Shown piece by piece: positions 1-7,984 of a stretch of DNA of 21,137 nt. The notes below the pieces were generated by a model. That model did no database searches and was not told the DNA's origin. It was given only the letters and a program-made list of their open reading frames with translations. Position numbers and translations under genes: made by a program. How positions within the stretch are numbered: the first letter of the stretch is position 1; every line of letters starts with the position of its first letter. Origin of the DNA: SpSt-1165 sp964391725 (GTDB taxonomy: Bacteria; Chloroflexota; Anaerolineae; Anaerolineales; Anaerolineaceae); NCBI GenBank assembly GCA_964391725.1, contig CAYMNB010000045.1:1-21137 (forward strand). Reading direction: 5' to 3'.

Positions 1-76
1 TGGCTCCACACCGTGGACTCGAACCACGAACCTAACGGTTAACAGCCGCTTGCTCTGCCGATTGAGCTAGTGTGGA
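1..76 (-). tRNA. tRNA-Asn (anticodon GTT), CCA encoded
   Basis: Read on the minus strand this folds as a complete 76-nt tRNA. The acceptor stem pairs TCCACAC (70-76) with GTGTGGA (5-11). A D-arm GCTC...GAGC follows, then an anticodon stem AGCGG/CCGTT with loop CTGTTAA, and a T-arm CGTGG-TTCGAGT-CCACG. The anticodon is GTT (plus-strand 41-43), hence asparagine. A discriminator G and an encoded CCA (1-3) complete the 3' end. It lies in the same direction as the dcw operon but is separated from it by a terminator and has its own promoter. Confidence 0.97.
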
Positions 77-88
77 ACGGCAAAGACT

Positions 89-116
89 ATTATATAGGTT
101 TTGGCGGGTTTGTCAA
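89..116 (-). promoter_or_regulatory. Promoter of tRNA-Asn
   Basis: On the minus strand a perfect -35 TTGACA (111-116) and a perfect -10 TATAAT (89-94) are separated by 16 bp. The start point would fall near 82, a few bases before the mature tRNA 5' end at 76. Both boxes match the sigma70 consensus exactly, as expected for a strongly transcribed tRNA gene. It sits downstream of the dcw terminator, so the tRNA is an independent transcription unit. Confidence 0.85.
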
Positions 117-145
117 GGAAGGGGGTCTGAAAGCCACTTATCCTT

Positions 146-187
146 AAAAAAACAACCCCCGCCTTGTGGGAGTACGGGGGTGTTTCT
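146..187 (-). terminator. Rho-independent terminator after ftsZ
   Basis: CCCCCG (156-161) pairs with CGGGGG (175-180) around a 13-nt loop, and flanking A and T runs extend the stem with one bulge. On the minus strand the hairpin is followed by a run of seven T (plus-strand A 146-152). This is the expected end of the dcw transcript. The plus strand also has a weaker T-rich tail (181-190), so it could work in both directions. Confidence 0.8.
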
Positions 188-194
188 TTTAGGT

Positions 195-267
195 GGGACA
201 GACCTGACAGGCGAACCAGTAATTTGGGAGGAGTTAATAAGTGGGAACCTGCGATATGGTCTGTCCC
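195..267. repeat. 73-bp element bounded by a perfect 10-bp inverted repeat
   Basis: GGGACAGACC (195-204) is repeated in inverted orientation as GGTCTGTCCC (258-267), with 53 bp between. The left arm continues into CCTGACAGG, itself a near palindrome. Sequences of the GGGACAGACC type are familiar as tips of REP-like or MITE-like hairpins associated with Y1 transposases in many bacteria. That link is from general knowledge. No second copy occurs in this window, so mobility cannot be shown here. Confidence 0.5.
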
Positions 268-362
268 TTTGTTGACTTCAGGGTCACGCGCATCAAGGGG
301 GGCTTTGCGATCACCTGTTATCACCTTTGGTAAGGTACGTACAGTGACGTAACCGTAAAAAA

Positions 363-1553
363 CTAACTATCTTTGCTTCTATTATACCGCTGCCGCAAGT
401 AGGCGGGTATATCAATGTCATCTGGTTTGAAACTCGGCGGCTGGTAGGTCTTGGGCGCGGCTTGTTTTTGCGCATCTGCGCGCTGCACCGGGACCATTTC
501 CTCTGCCTGAGTCTTGGCTTCTGCCGCCGTCTGGCGGCTAAAGGCGTTTGGGGCTGTTTTGCTGCGGTTCTGCGCGGGGGCAGCGCCGCGGCCGGTGCCT
601 TCAAAGCCGGTGGCGATCACCGTAAGGCGGATTTCTTCGCCCATGTCGGGATCGATGACAGCGCCGAAGATGATGTTGACATCGGGGTGCGCGGTTTCCT
701 GGATGATGGCGGCTGCCTGGTTGACCTCAAACAGGGTCATTTCCGGTCCGCCGGTGATGTTGAAGAGGATGCCGTGGGCACCATCGATGGTGATGTCGAG
801 TAACTGGCTGGAGACGGCCTGTTCGGCGGCAATACGGGCGCGATCTTCGCCGGAGGCATGTCCAACCGCCATGAGCGCGGCGCCGCCCTCTGACATGATC
901 GAGCGAACATCGGCAAAGTCAAGGTTGATCAAGCCGGGTTTGGTGATCAACTCTGAGATGCCCTGGATACCCTGACGAAGCACATCATCGGCGATGGAGA
1001 AGGCTTCCTGCAAACTGGCGCGTTTGTCAACAATTTGCAGCAAGCGGTCATTGGGGATGACGATGAGGGTATCGGCGCTTTCTCGCAGGTTTTTGATGCC
1101 TGTCTCGGCCGATTGGGCGCGCTTGACGCCTTCAAAGGTGAAGGGACGGGTGACCACACCAATGGTCAGCGCACCTTCTTCTTTGGCAATTTCAGCGATA
1201 ATGGGAGCACCGCCGGTTCCGGTTCCTCCGCCAAGTCCAGCGGTCACAAAGACCATATCTGCACCCTTGAGTACCTGGCGTAGTTCCTCGCGGTTCTCCT
1301 CTGCGGCTTTGTGTCCCATCTCGGGATTGCCGCCTGCACCCAGCCCACGGGTGGATTTATCGCCGATGCGAACACGGGTTTGCGCTTTTGAGTCCATTAA
1401 TGCCTGTGCGTCAGTATTGACGGCAATGAATTCAACGCCCTGCAAACCTTCTTCGATCATGCGGTTGACGGCGTTACAACCGCCGCCGCCCACTCCAACT
1501 ACTTTGATTCTGGCAAATGCCTCTGCCTGACCTTGATTGAATGTATATTCCAT
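363..1553 (-). CDS. ftsZ: Cell division protein FtsZ
   Basis: Tubulin-like GTPase that forms the cytoplasmic Z-ring and organises septal wall synthesis. The 396-aa protein has the nucleotide-binding GVGGGG near residues 20-25, the tubulin signature GGGTGTG at 108-114 and the catalytic T7 loop NLDFAD at 210-215. A variable Ala/Gln-rich linker covers about 320-372. The conserved C-terminal peptide DDIDIPAYLRQR (378-389), which binds FtsA and other partners, is intact. The ATG is preceded by GAGGAG at a rather long spacing of about 11 nt. ftsA lies 66 bp upstream, and that gap contains its own promoter, so ftsZ may be expressed above the level of the operon. It is the last gene before the terminator. 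Confidence 0.98.
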   Translation of the reverse strand: MEYTFNQGQAEAFARIKVVGVGGGGCNAVNRMIEEGLQGVEFIAVNTDAQALMDSKAQTRVRIGDKSTRGLGAGGNPEMGHKAAEENREELRQVLKGADMVFVTAGLGGGTGTGGAPIIAEIAKEEGALTIGVVTRPFTFEGVKRAQSAETGIKNLRESADTLIVIPNDRLLQIVDKRASLQEAFSIADDVLRQGIQGISELITKPGLINLDFADVRSIMSEGGAALMAVGHASGEDRARIAAEQAVSSQLLDITIDGAHGILFNITGGPEMTLFEVNQAAAIIQETAHPDVNIIFGAVIDPDMGEEIRLTVIATGFEGTGRGAAPAQNRSKTAPNAFSRQTAAEAKTQAEEMVPVQRADAQKQAAPKTYQPPSFKPDDIDIPAYLRQRYNRSKDS

Positions 1554-1585
1554 TTTTTTATTAACTCCTCAAAAACTTAATCCTA

Positions 1586-1613
1586 AGTATACTGATTTCT
1601 TAAGACAATGCAA
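1586..1613 (-). promoter_or_regulatory. Internal promoter for ftsZ
   Basis: The 66-bp ftsA-ftsZ gap holds, on the minus strand, -35 TTGCAT (1608-1613), a 16-bp spacer and -10 TATACT (1586-1591, five of six consensus bases). Shifting the -35 one base to TTTGCA gives a 17-bp spacer. Transcription would start near 1579, about 25 bp before the ftsZ ATG. All other operon gaps are too short for a promoter, which makes this one stand out. Confidence 0.55.
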
Positions 1614-1619
1614 AACGAT

Positions 1620-2879
1620 TCAGGGCAACAATTGTTTTACTACCTCCTTAATGGTTTCCCACAGGTTGCGCTGTGGTTCATTGCGGGATGACTGCCGCGG
1701 CCCACGGTTGGAGGTATCCGGACGGCGGTTGAATTCCGCTTCGAGATACAGCATCGCCCAATGCAGCAAACCGATGGAGGAGGCGTAGGCAGGCGAGTAG
1801 AGCTGGTCAGCCAACCCATAGATATTTTCCGCCTGCGCAATACGTACCGGCACTTCCATAATGCGTGATGCCAGTTCCTGGATGCCGGGCAGCAGGCTGG
1901 TTCCGCCGGTGAGGATCATACCGGCTGGCAGCAGGCCGTCATAGCCGGAGCGTTTGATCTCCTGCATCACCAGGAAGAAGATCTCTTCCACGCGCGCCTC
2001 GATGATATGCGCCAGGGTCTTACGGCTGACCTGTTCGGGGTCCTCCTTGCCGAACGCCCGCACCAGCACTGCTTCGTTAGGATTGATGCCATCCTGGGTG
2101 GCATAGCCGCTGGTTTTTTTCAGGTCTTCCGCGTCTTCGATTGCCAGGCGCAAACCGGCAGCGATGTCACTGGTGATCAGGTCGCCGCCGATCGGCAGCA
2201 CCTTGCTGTACCAGACGTCACCGTCGATGTAGATGGCAATATCGGTTGTGCCAGCCCCAATGTCACAAACGATGCAGCCCATCTGTTTTTCAGTATCGGT
2301 TAGCACAGCCTCACCCGCTGCCAATGGATTGAGTACATAATTGAGCACCTGCACACCATTGTTGGTGATGGCCTGGTTGAGGTTTTCAACCGCAGAGGCT
2401 TCAGCGCTGATGATGTGCGCTTCCACTTCCAGGCGGTAGCCATACAGGCCGATGGGGTCACGAATGCCTTCGGTGCCGTCCACGGTGAACCCGCGCCGGA
2501 TGACATGGATCACCTCGGCATTGTGCTCCAGTTGTACCGCACGTGCCGATTCCAATGCCCGGTCTATGTCTGACTGCCCGATCATTTTCCCCGCCACGCC
2601 CACAACGCCGCGGTTATTGGTCGATTTGGCGTAGATATCCGCCAGGTTGACAAAGGCTGCCGTGATTTCCATGCCCGAGGTGCGTTGGGCTTTCTCGATT
2701 GATCGGCGAATGGAGCGTGTTGCCATCGCCAGGTCTACCACAGCCCCTTTGCGCAGACCCTTGGTTGGCTCGATGCCGACGCCCAAAATGTGAAACCGAT
2801 GGCGCCCTTCGGCTCTGGCGACGATCGAACATACCTTGGATGTGCCGATATCAATTCCTACAATGATTGTTTCTTCCAT
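1620..2879 (-). CDS. ftsA: Cell division protein FtsA
   Basis: Actin-like ATPase that tethers FtsZ filaments to the membrane. The 419-aa protein has the actin-fold phosphate motifs DIGTSKVCSIV (10-20) and DIGAGTTD (206-213) and the adenosine motif TGGTS (324-328). A linker leads to a C-terminal amphipathic helix (405-419, NLWETIKEVVKQLLP), the usual membrane-targeting sequence. The frame can be opened six bases earlier at a TTG overlapping the ftsQ stop. The ATG at 2879 is preferred because GGGAGG lies 7 nt upstream of it, whereas it nearly touches the TTG. The gene starts 2 bp after the ftsQ stop. Confidence 0.97.
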   Translation of the reverse strand: MEETIIVGIDIGTSKVCSIVARAEGRHRFHILGVGIEPTKGLRKGAVVDLAMATRSIRRSIEKAQRTSGMEITAAFVNLADIYAKSTNNRGVVGVAGKMIGQSDIDRALESARAVQLEHNAEVIHVIRRGFTVDGTEGIRDPIGLYGYRLEVEAHIISAEASAVENLNQAITNNGVQVLNYVLNPLAAGEAVLTDTEKQMGCIVCDIGAGTTDIAIYIDGDVWYSKVLPIGGDLITSDIAAGLRLAIEDAEDLKKTSGYATQDGINPNEAVLVRAFGKEDPEQVSRKTLAHIIEARVEEIFFLVMQEIKRSGYDGLLPAGMILTGGTSLLPGIQELASRIMEVPVRIAQAENIYGLADQLYSPAYASSIGLLHWAMLYLEAEFNRRPDTSNRGPRQSSRNEPQRNLWETIKEVVKQLLP

Positions 2880-2881
2880 AC

Positions 2882-3964
2882 TCAATCCTCCCGAAAATAA
2901 GGTGCATGAAGGTATTCGACACTGACCAGTGACGGCCGCCGGCCTTCAAACTCTAGCTTGCTAATTATGGTACTATAAACGGCCATTTTCATGGTGATTT
3001 GTTCCATATCAACCCCGAAATAAGCATCCCAGCCTTTTTCATCAATCCAGCCAAATCCATGGCTGCGGTGATAAATCAGCTGTCCATTTTCTGGCAGATA
3101 CTGCAATATTTGTTCCAAAGCCAGCATCACGGCTTCTTCCACAAGATAGGTGTTACGCCGCGGCAGGTTTGCCGCACTGGCATCAACAGAGGTTTGCGAT
3201 ACATAGCGGATGATCTCAGCAAGGATGTCGGGGCTGTGCTCCAGGTCTAATTTCACTTCCGGCAGGGTGTCTGCGTTGATGACAGTTAGCTGGCTGATGT
3301 CCTGGTAGGGCAGGGCCGGATAGAGCAACCCTTCTGCATCGATCAGATACACGCGGTCCGTCAATTTCCAGGCGTACACGGGTTGACGCGCTTCAATAAC
3401 AACATTTACCTGGGCGGGTAGCGACACAGAGACGCGGGCGGTGGTAACTTCGGGAAAAGCAGCCTGTACCGCTTCCGCCAGGGCGGCCGGTTGGATCATG
3501 AAGAGGGAAGTACCTTCGAGGCTCAGAAATGTGGTGATCTCATTCTTCAAATAGCCATCGACACCGCTGATGCGTGGTTGTGTGACCTGTAATGAGTACA
3601 AGAATACCAGGGCAGCAATGCAAGACGCTGCCAGCAAGATGGAGAGCATCCGCCAGCCAAAGCGCATTACCGGAAAGGTGGAAAACTCCAATTCGGCGCC
3701 TTGTCTGTTTAGCGGGATGATCACACGATGGTTGACGCTTGGTTTTTTCAGTTCTCTGGGGCTGACCGGGTGCTTGATATGATCAGGAATGCCGAGGGAG
3801 CGTGCAAACGGGCTGTCTGTGGTTGATTCTGAGGAAGCGTTTGGCTTCCTGCCGGTTTTCCTGGCAGGTTTTGCTTTGCGCAACCGTTCTTGTTCTGCTG
3901 CGCGCCTTGTTCTCACCCGTTCGGCACGAGAGAGATCTGACTGGGTAGCCGCTTTCTCACTCAC
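2882..3964 (-). CDS. ftsQ: Cell division protein FtsQ (DivIB-like)
   Basis: Bitopic divisome protein that links FtsA/FtsZ to FtsL and the septal synthase. A long basic cytoplasmic tail of about 100 residues (rich in Arg, Lys and Ser) precedes one membrane segment at about 103-123. An extracellular POTRA-like domain follows (about 131-193, containing ISGVDGYLKNEITTF) and then a beta-rich FtsQ domain. The sequence is weakly conserved, as is normal for the family, and position between ddl and ftsA supports the call. The longest frame begins with TTG at 3976 inside the ddl stop. The GTG at 3964 is chosen because GAGG lies 6 nt before it, while the TTG has no usable Shine-Dalgarno spacing. The cytoplasmic tail is longer than in proteobacterial FtsQ. 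Confidence 0.85.
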   Translation of the reverse strand: MSEKAATQSDLSRAERVRTRRAAEQERLRKAKPARKTGRKPNASSESTTDSPFARSLGIPDHIKHPVSPRELKKPSVNHRVIIPLNRQGAELEFSTFPVMRFGWRMLSILLAASCIAALVFLYSLQVTQPRISGVDGYLKNEITTFLSLEGTSLFMIQPAALAEAVQAAFPEVTTARVSVSLPAQVNVVIEARQPVYAWKLTDRVYLIDAEGLLYPALPYQDISQLTVINADTLPEVKLDLEHSPDILAEIIRYVSQTSVDASAANLPRRNTYLVEEAVMLALEQILQYLPENGQLIYHRSHGFGWIDEKGWDAYFGVDMEQITMKMAVYSTIISKLEFEGRRPSLVSVEYLHAPYFRED

Positions 3965-3972
3965 AAGTAACC

Positions 3973-5094
3973 TCAAACTCCATCATATACGTAAATTGTC
4001 TGCTCGCGTTCGCTGCTGCGATCGAGCGCTAAAGAAATCAGTTCATCCACCAATGATGCATAGTTCAGGCCAGACGCCTCCCATAATTTGGGGTACATGC
4101 TGATCTTGGTAAAACCGGGGATAGTATTGACCTCGTTGAGGAAAAAGATGCCGGTCTCTTTTTCGAGCAGGAAATCCACTCGTGCCATCCCGGCGCAATC
4201 AATGGCTTTGTAGGCACGCACAGCGGTTTCACGCATGGCGCTGGCAATCTCCTCCTCAAGGGGAGCAGGGATCAACAATGCGGAATCACCATCAATGTAT
4301 TTGGCATCGTAAGAATAGAACTCATCGCACGGCACCACTTCTCCGGGGACAGACGCGCGCGGTTTCTCATTGCCCAGCACGCTGATCTCGATCTCGCGGG
4401 CATCGACGCCGCGTTCGATCAGGATGCGGCGGTCATAGCGCGCAGCGTCCATGATGCCTTCCAATAGGTCAGAGCGATTTTTGCATTTGGTGATGCCTAC
4501 CGAAGATCCCAGGTTGGCTGGCTTGGTGAAGATAGGATAGGCAAATTGTCGTTCGGCCTGGTCCAAAATGATGTTGATGTCAGCACGGATATCTTTGCGG
4601 GTTACGGTAAGGGATGGCACCACGGGGATGTTGTAGGCACGCATCACATCTTTGAAAATGGCCTTGTCCATGCCAACGGCAGACCCGAGCACGCCTGCCC
4701 CGACATAGGCCATACCGATCAGGTCCAGATATCCCTGCAAGGTGCCATCTTCGCCAAAGGTGCCATGCAGCACCGGAAAAACCATGTCGATGGTGGTGAC
4801 AGCGGTGAGCTTCCCGCCGTTGATGGCATACAGGGATTGGTCACCGGGTTGATTCAAAAATGTCACTTGCTGGAATCGCTGGGTGGTGGGTTGTTCGCGG
4901 GCAGAGAGCGCTTCGTGGATGCCTGCGCCCATCCACCACACGCCGGAATGGTCGATGCCAATCGGGATGATGTGGTATTTTTTGGGCGATAGAACCGAAA
5001 AGACTGACGCGGCGGATTCCAGCGAAACCTCGTGTTCGCCAGACCTGCCGCCGAACAGAACGGCGATGGTGGCTTGCGGTGCTTGCATCTTCAT
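3973..5094 (-). CDS. ddl: D-alanine--D-alanine ligase
   Basis: ATP-grasp enzyme joining two D-Ala in the cytoplasm to make the dipeptide that MurF adds. Motifs, numbered from the ATG at 5094, are GGRSGEHEVS (15-24), HGTFGEDG (110-117), KPANLGSSVG in the ATP-grasp core, and the magnesium-binding NEVNTIPGFT (320-329). The omega-loop segment FYSYDAKY (259-266) keeps the Tyr pattern of D-Ala-D-Ala ligases, so this should not be a D-Ala-D-Lac (vancomycin-resistance type) enzyme. A longer start at 5103 overlaps the murB stop by 7 bp, but GGAG is only 1 nt from it. The ATG at 5094 has GGAG at 10 nt. Confidence 0.96.
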   Translation of the reverse strand: MKMQAPQATIAVLFGGRSGEHEVSLESAASVFSVLSPKKYHIIPIGIDHSGVWWMGAGIHEALSAREQPTTQRFQQVTFLNQPGDQSLYAINGGKLTAVTTIDMVFPVLHGTFGEDGTLQGYLDLIGMAYVGAGVLGSAVGMDKAIFKDVMRAYNIPVVPSLTVTRKDIRADINIILDQAERQFAYPIFTKPANLGSSVGITKCKNRSDLLEGIMDAARYDRRILIERGVDAREIEISVLGNEKPRASVPGEVVPCDEFYSYDAKYIDGDSALLIPAPLEEEIASAMRETAVRAYKAIDCAGMARVDFLLEKETGIFFLNEVNTIPGFTKISMYPKLWEASGLNYASLVDELISLALDRSSEREQTIYVYDGV

Positions 5095-5096
5095 TG

Positions 5097-6032
5097 TTAC
5101 CATTCTCCAATTTGTAAAATTTCCGGCTCTAACAGGATGCCGTAATGTTCAAAAACTGCTTTTTGAGTGAGTTCCATCAACGCCACCCAATCCTGGGCGG
5201 TGGCTTGCCCGACATTTACGAAGATGTTGGCATGTTCCATGCTTATCATGGCATCGCCGACTCGGGTGCCTTTCATGCCCAGCTGGTTGATCAGACGCCC
5301 GGCGAAATCGTTTTCGGGGTTCTTGAAGACCGAGCCGATGCTGCGAGTGGCGGGCTGTTTTTTGCGGCGTTTTTCCTGGTTTTCCTGCATCTTCGCATGA
5401 ATCTGATCGCGGTCACCGGGCAGCAGTTGAAAAATGGCGGATAACACCACATGGGTAAAGGTGTTATTCTTCAAGAAACTTTTACGATAAGCAAAACCCA
5501 TTTCATCAGGTTGATAGTCACGCGGTTGTTCACCGCGCTGCATCATGCGGGCGCTGACGATATTCATAGCAATATCGCCACCAAACGCTCCGGCGTTGCC
5601 GATGACGGCACCACCCACCGTGCCAGGCACACCTTCTGCCCATTCCATGCCTGAGAGGCTGTGCTGTTCAGCGATGCGTGCGGCTTTGCCCAGCAGCGCG
5701 CCGGATTCGGCGAACAAACGAGTCATTGCGCCCGTGAATGGGTCTTGGGTAACGCTCACAGCTTCAGCGCGGTTGATGATGGTGACGCTGCGGATGCCTT
5801 TGTCGCTGACCAGGACGTTGGAGCCTTTACCAAGGATGAGTGTAGGCAGGTCTGCCTGCCAGCAGGCGGAGACCATTTGCGCCAGTTCAGTTTCATTGCC
5901 TGCTATGAGCAAAACGTCAGCCGGTCCGCCAATGCCAACCGAGGTATAGCGTGACAGGGGTTCATCGACCAGTATTTTGCTACCGAATTGCTGCTGCAAA
6001 GATTGGATGGTGTGATCGGAGACGGCGCTCAT
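5097..6032 (-). CDS. murB: UDP-N-acetylenolpyruvoylglucosamine reductase MurB
   Basis: FAD-dependent, NADPH-using enzyme that reduces UDP-GlcNAc-enolpyruvate to UDP-MurNAc. At 311 aa it has the length of type II (Gram-positive-like) MurB. FAD-binding segments are LGKGSNVLVSD (68-78) and GVPGTVGGAVIGNAGAFG (134-151). FAYRKS (180-185) is present. The catalytic Ser lies in GSVFKNP (233-239), and the C-terminal LEPEI carries the catalytic Glu. The ATG overlaps the murC stop by 4 bp and follows a strong AAAGGAG at 5 nt. It sits immediately after murC, which consumes its product. Confidence 0.97.
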   Translation of the reverse strand: MSAVSDHTIQSLQQQFGSKILVDEPLSRYTSVGIGGPADVLLIAGNETELAQMVSACWQADLPTLILGKGSNVLVSDKGIRSVTIINRAEAVSVTQDPFTGAMTRLFAESGALLGKAARIAEQHSLSGMEWAEGVPGTVGGAVIGNAGAFGGDIAMNIVSARMMQRGEQPRDYQPDEMGFAYRKSFLKNNTFTHVVLSAIFQLLPGDRDQIHAKMQENQEKRRKKQPATRSIGSVFKNPENDFAGRLINQLGMKGTRVGDAMISMEHANIFVNVGQATAQDWVALMELTQKAVFEHYGILLEPEILQIGEW

Positions 6033-7429
6033 GCTGACTCCTTTGGCGTAGAGTGGCTTGCCCGTCGGCTCAGTTGCTGTTCCAGCCTGGCATTGATGGC
6101 AATCGCACTGCCGGCAGAGCAGACGATGACGACATCACCGCTGGTCAGATTATCAAGCAGCAGGTTGACGGCATCATCGAAGTCTGGTGTGTAATGGACA
6201 TGGGGATGTGAAATCTGGCTGGCCAACCATGGCTCGGAAAAATCATTATTTTGTTCGCGGGCGGCATAGACGGAGGTCACCAGCACCTCATCGGCGTCGG
6301 TGAAGGCTTCCGTGAAATCACTGAGCAGCGTCAGGGTGCGTGAGTAGGTATGGGGCTGCCACACGGCCCATATGCGTCCACAAGGGAATTTCTGGCGGGC
6401 TGCCTGCAGGGTGGCTTTGATCTCGGTGGGGTGATGGGCGTAGTCATCTATCAGGGTGATACCGTCGATCACGGCTTTGGTGTCAAAGCGGCGGCTGGTG
6501 CCGGAGAAATGCGATAATGCATCGGTGGCAGCCTGGACATCACATTCAAGTAGATGCACAGCAGCGATCACAGCGGCAGCATTCAGAAAATTATGGCCGC
6601 CCGGCATGGGCAATTGCACATGGCTAAGAAGGCTGCCTTGATGGATAATATCAAAGGGATAGGTGCCCTTCGTTTGTCCCTGTGACGGTATGATGTGGTA
6701 ATCAGCCTGTTCAGCGAAGCCGTAGGTGTCTGTTTGGATCGAGCGGGGGGCATCCTCCAGTAGACTCATTGCCTGCAGATCGTCGGCGCAAACCAGCAGA
6801 TAACCGTCCGGCTGGATGTTATGTGTAAATTGCAGAAATGCCTTGCGGTAATCCTGCATGGTAGGGAAGCAGTCGGGGTGGTCGTGCTGCATATTGGTGA
6901 TGATGGCAAGATGGGGTGACAATCCCAAAAACATACTGTCATATTCATCTGCCTCGATCACGAAATAATCACCTTTGCCGGCGTGTGCGTTGCTGCTGAG
7001 ATTTTTGGCAACACTGCCGATGATGTAGGAAGGATCACTACCGAGGGCAGTCAAGACCCATGCCAACATGGCGGTCGTGGTGGTTTTCCCGTGGGTGCCG
7101 GCCACTGCCAGGCAAAGTTTGTGTAGAATTACGCGCGGGAGCATCTGGGCGCGTTTGTAAACCGGTATACCGGCTTCGCGTGCGGCTATTACCTCCGGGT
7201 TGGTGTCGGGGACAGCCGAGGATTGGATGATCCAATCGGCGTCTGCGATGTGCGCAGCATCGTGACCAATGAAGACCACAGCCCCGCTGGCGGCGATGTT
7301 ATCTGTCTGTGGGGAGGCGTGCATATCTGACCCAGAAACATGGTGCCCCTGTTCCAGGAGCACTTTTGCTATGGCTGATAAGCCGGTTCCACCAATGCCG
7401 ATCAGGTGGATGTGATTCTTGTCTGGCAT
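6029..7429 (-). CDS. murC: UDP-N-acetylmuramate--L-alanine ligase MurC
   Basis: Mur ligase adding the first residue (L-Ala) of the stem peptide to UDP-MurNAc. The N-terminal Rossmann motif GIGGTGLSAIA (11-21) binds the UDP-sugar. The ATP P-loop is GTHGKTTT (111-118), followed by a central ADEYDSMFL segment, GGHNFLNAAA, SGTSRRFD, DDYAHHPTEI and HTYSRT, all typical MurC signatures. The 466-aa length is normal. The ATG lies 12 bp after the stop of the CvpA-like gene, with GAGG close upstream. The stop overlaps murB by 4 bp. Confidence 0.97.
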   Translation of the reverse strand: MPDKNHIHLIGIGGTGLSAIAKVLLEQGHHVSGSDMHASPQTDNIAASGAVVFIGHDAAHIADADWIIQSSAVPDTNPEVIAAREAGIPVYKRAQMLPRVILHKLCLAVAGTHGKTTTTAMLAWVLTALGSDPSYIIGSVAKNLSSNAHAGKGDYFVIEADEYDSMFLGLSPHLAIITNMQHDHPDCFPTMQDYRKAFLQFTHNIQPDGYLLVCADDLQAMSLLEDAPRSIQTDTYGFAEQADYHIIPSQGQTKGTYPFDIIHQGSLLSHVQLPMPGGHNFLNAAAVIAAVHLLECDVQAATDALSHFSGTSRRFDTKAVIDGITLIDDYAHHPTEIKATLQAARQKFPCGRIWAVWQPHTYSRTLTLLSDFTEAFTDADEVLVTSVYAAREQNNDFSEPWLASQISHPHVHYTPDFDDAVNLLLDNLTSGDVVIVCSAGSAIAINARLEQQLSRRASHSTPKESA

Positions 7430-7441
7430 CTGGCCTCGCTT

Positions 7442-7984
7442 CTACACCACCATCACCAGGATGAAGATCACGAGCAGACCTACGCCGATGTAAAGGACGG
7501 TGCCTTGCAGCCAGGCAGGCGGCAAGAACTGGATGAAGTTGATGGCGCGGGTGTTCAGTTCTGCAATAGGGCCTTCTGCCGGGTTCAACAGCGCAAGGCC
7601 GGGGTAGTTGGCCTGGTGCAGGTAGTACCAGATGCTGCCAAAGATCATGTAGCCGTTGATGCCACCCACGATGAAACCGGTGATTTTATCCAGTTTAATC
7701 GACCCAACCATGCGGTCTTTCATGATGGCATTTTCGCGAGGAATTTGATAACCAGCCATGGTGAGCATAGTTAATAGCACCGTTCTAACCCAGAACAATG
7801 CCAGGCCATCTTCCATTGTCATCAAGGTTTCACTGAAAAACTTGGTCATCCCCAGCAGATCTAAAATGAACAGTGTGATCAGCAAGGCGATTGTAACCAG
7901 CAGTTCACGTGAAGAACCACGAAACGCGCCAATGAGGGCAAACAAAGCTATCAACACCCATAACAGTGTATGAAGATATATCAT
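7442..7984 (-). CDS. CvpA-like polytopic membrane protein within the dcw operon
   Basis: A 180-aa hydrophobic protein with about five predicted membrane segments (near 4-20, 26-45, 60-80, 101-121, 162-180). The start, with GAFRGSSREL after the first segment, and the middle LDKITGFIVGGINGYMIF resemble the CvpA (colicin V production) family, where a Gly/Arg turn and a Gly-rich helix recur. This is a resemblance by eye. The ATG overlaps the murG stop by 4 bp, with GGGAG 8 nt upstream, so it is co-translated with cell wall genes. A role in envelope or division-site function is inferred from context only. murC follows 12 bp downstream. Confidence 0.75.
   Translation of the reverse strand: MIYLHTLLWVLIALFALIGAFRGSSRELLVTIALLITLFILDLLGMTKFFSETLMTMEDGLALFWVRTVLLTMLTMAGYQIPRENAIMKDRMVGSIKLDKITGFIVGGINGYMIFGSIWYYLHQANYPGLALLNPAEGPIAELNTRAINFIQFLPPAWLQGTVLYIGVGLLVIFILVMVV

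Noticed and set aside
514..975. 153-codon plus-strand frame across ftsZ
   Set aside because: Antisense shadow of a highly conserved gene in a GC-rich region; no ribosome binding site and no protein-like pattern.
994..1530. 178-codon plus-strand frame across the 5' half of ftsZ
   Set aside because: Antisense shadow; Ser/Pro/Ala-rich composition is the reverse reading of Gly/Ala-rich FtsZ codons.
4310..4345. Possible D-Ala-D-Lac (vancomycin-resistance type) ligase
   Set aside because: The omega-loop segment FYSYDAKY keeps the D-Ala-D-Ala ligase Tyr pattern, and no vanH- or vanX-like genes are adjacent.
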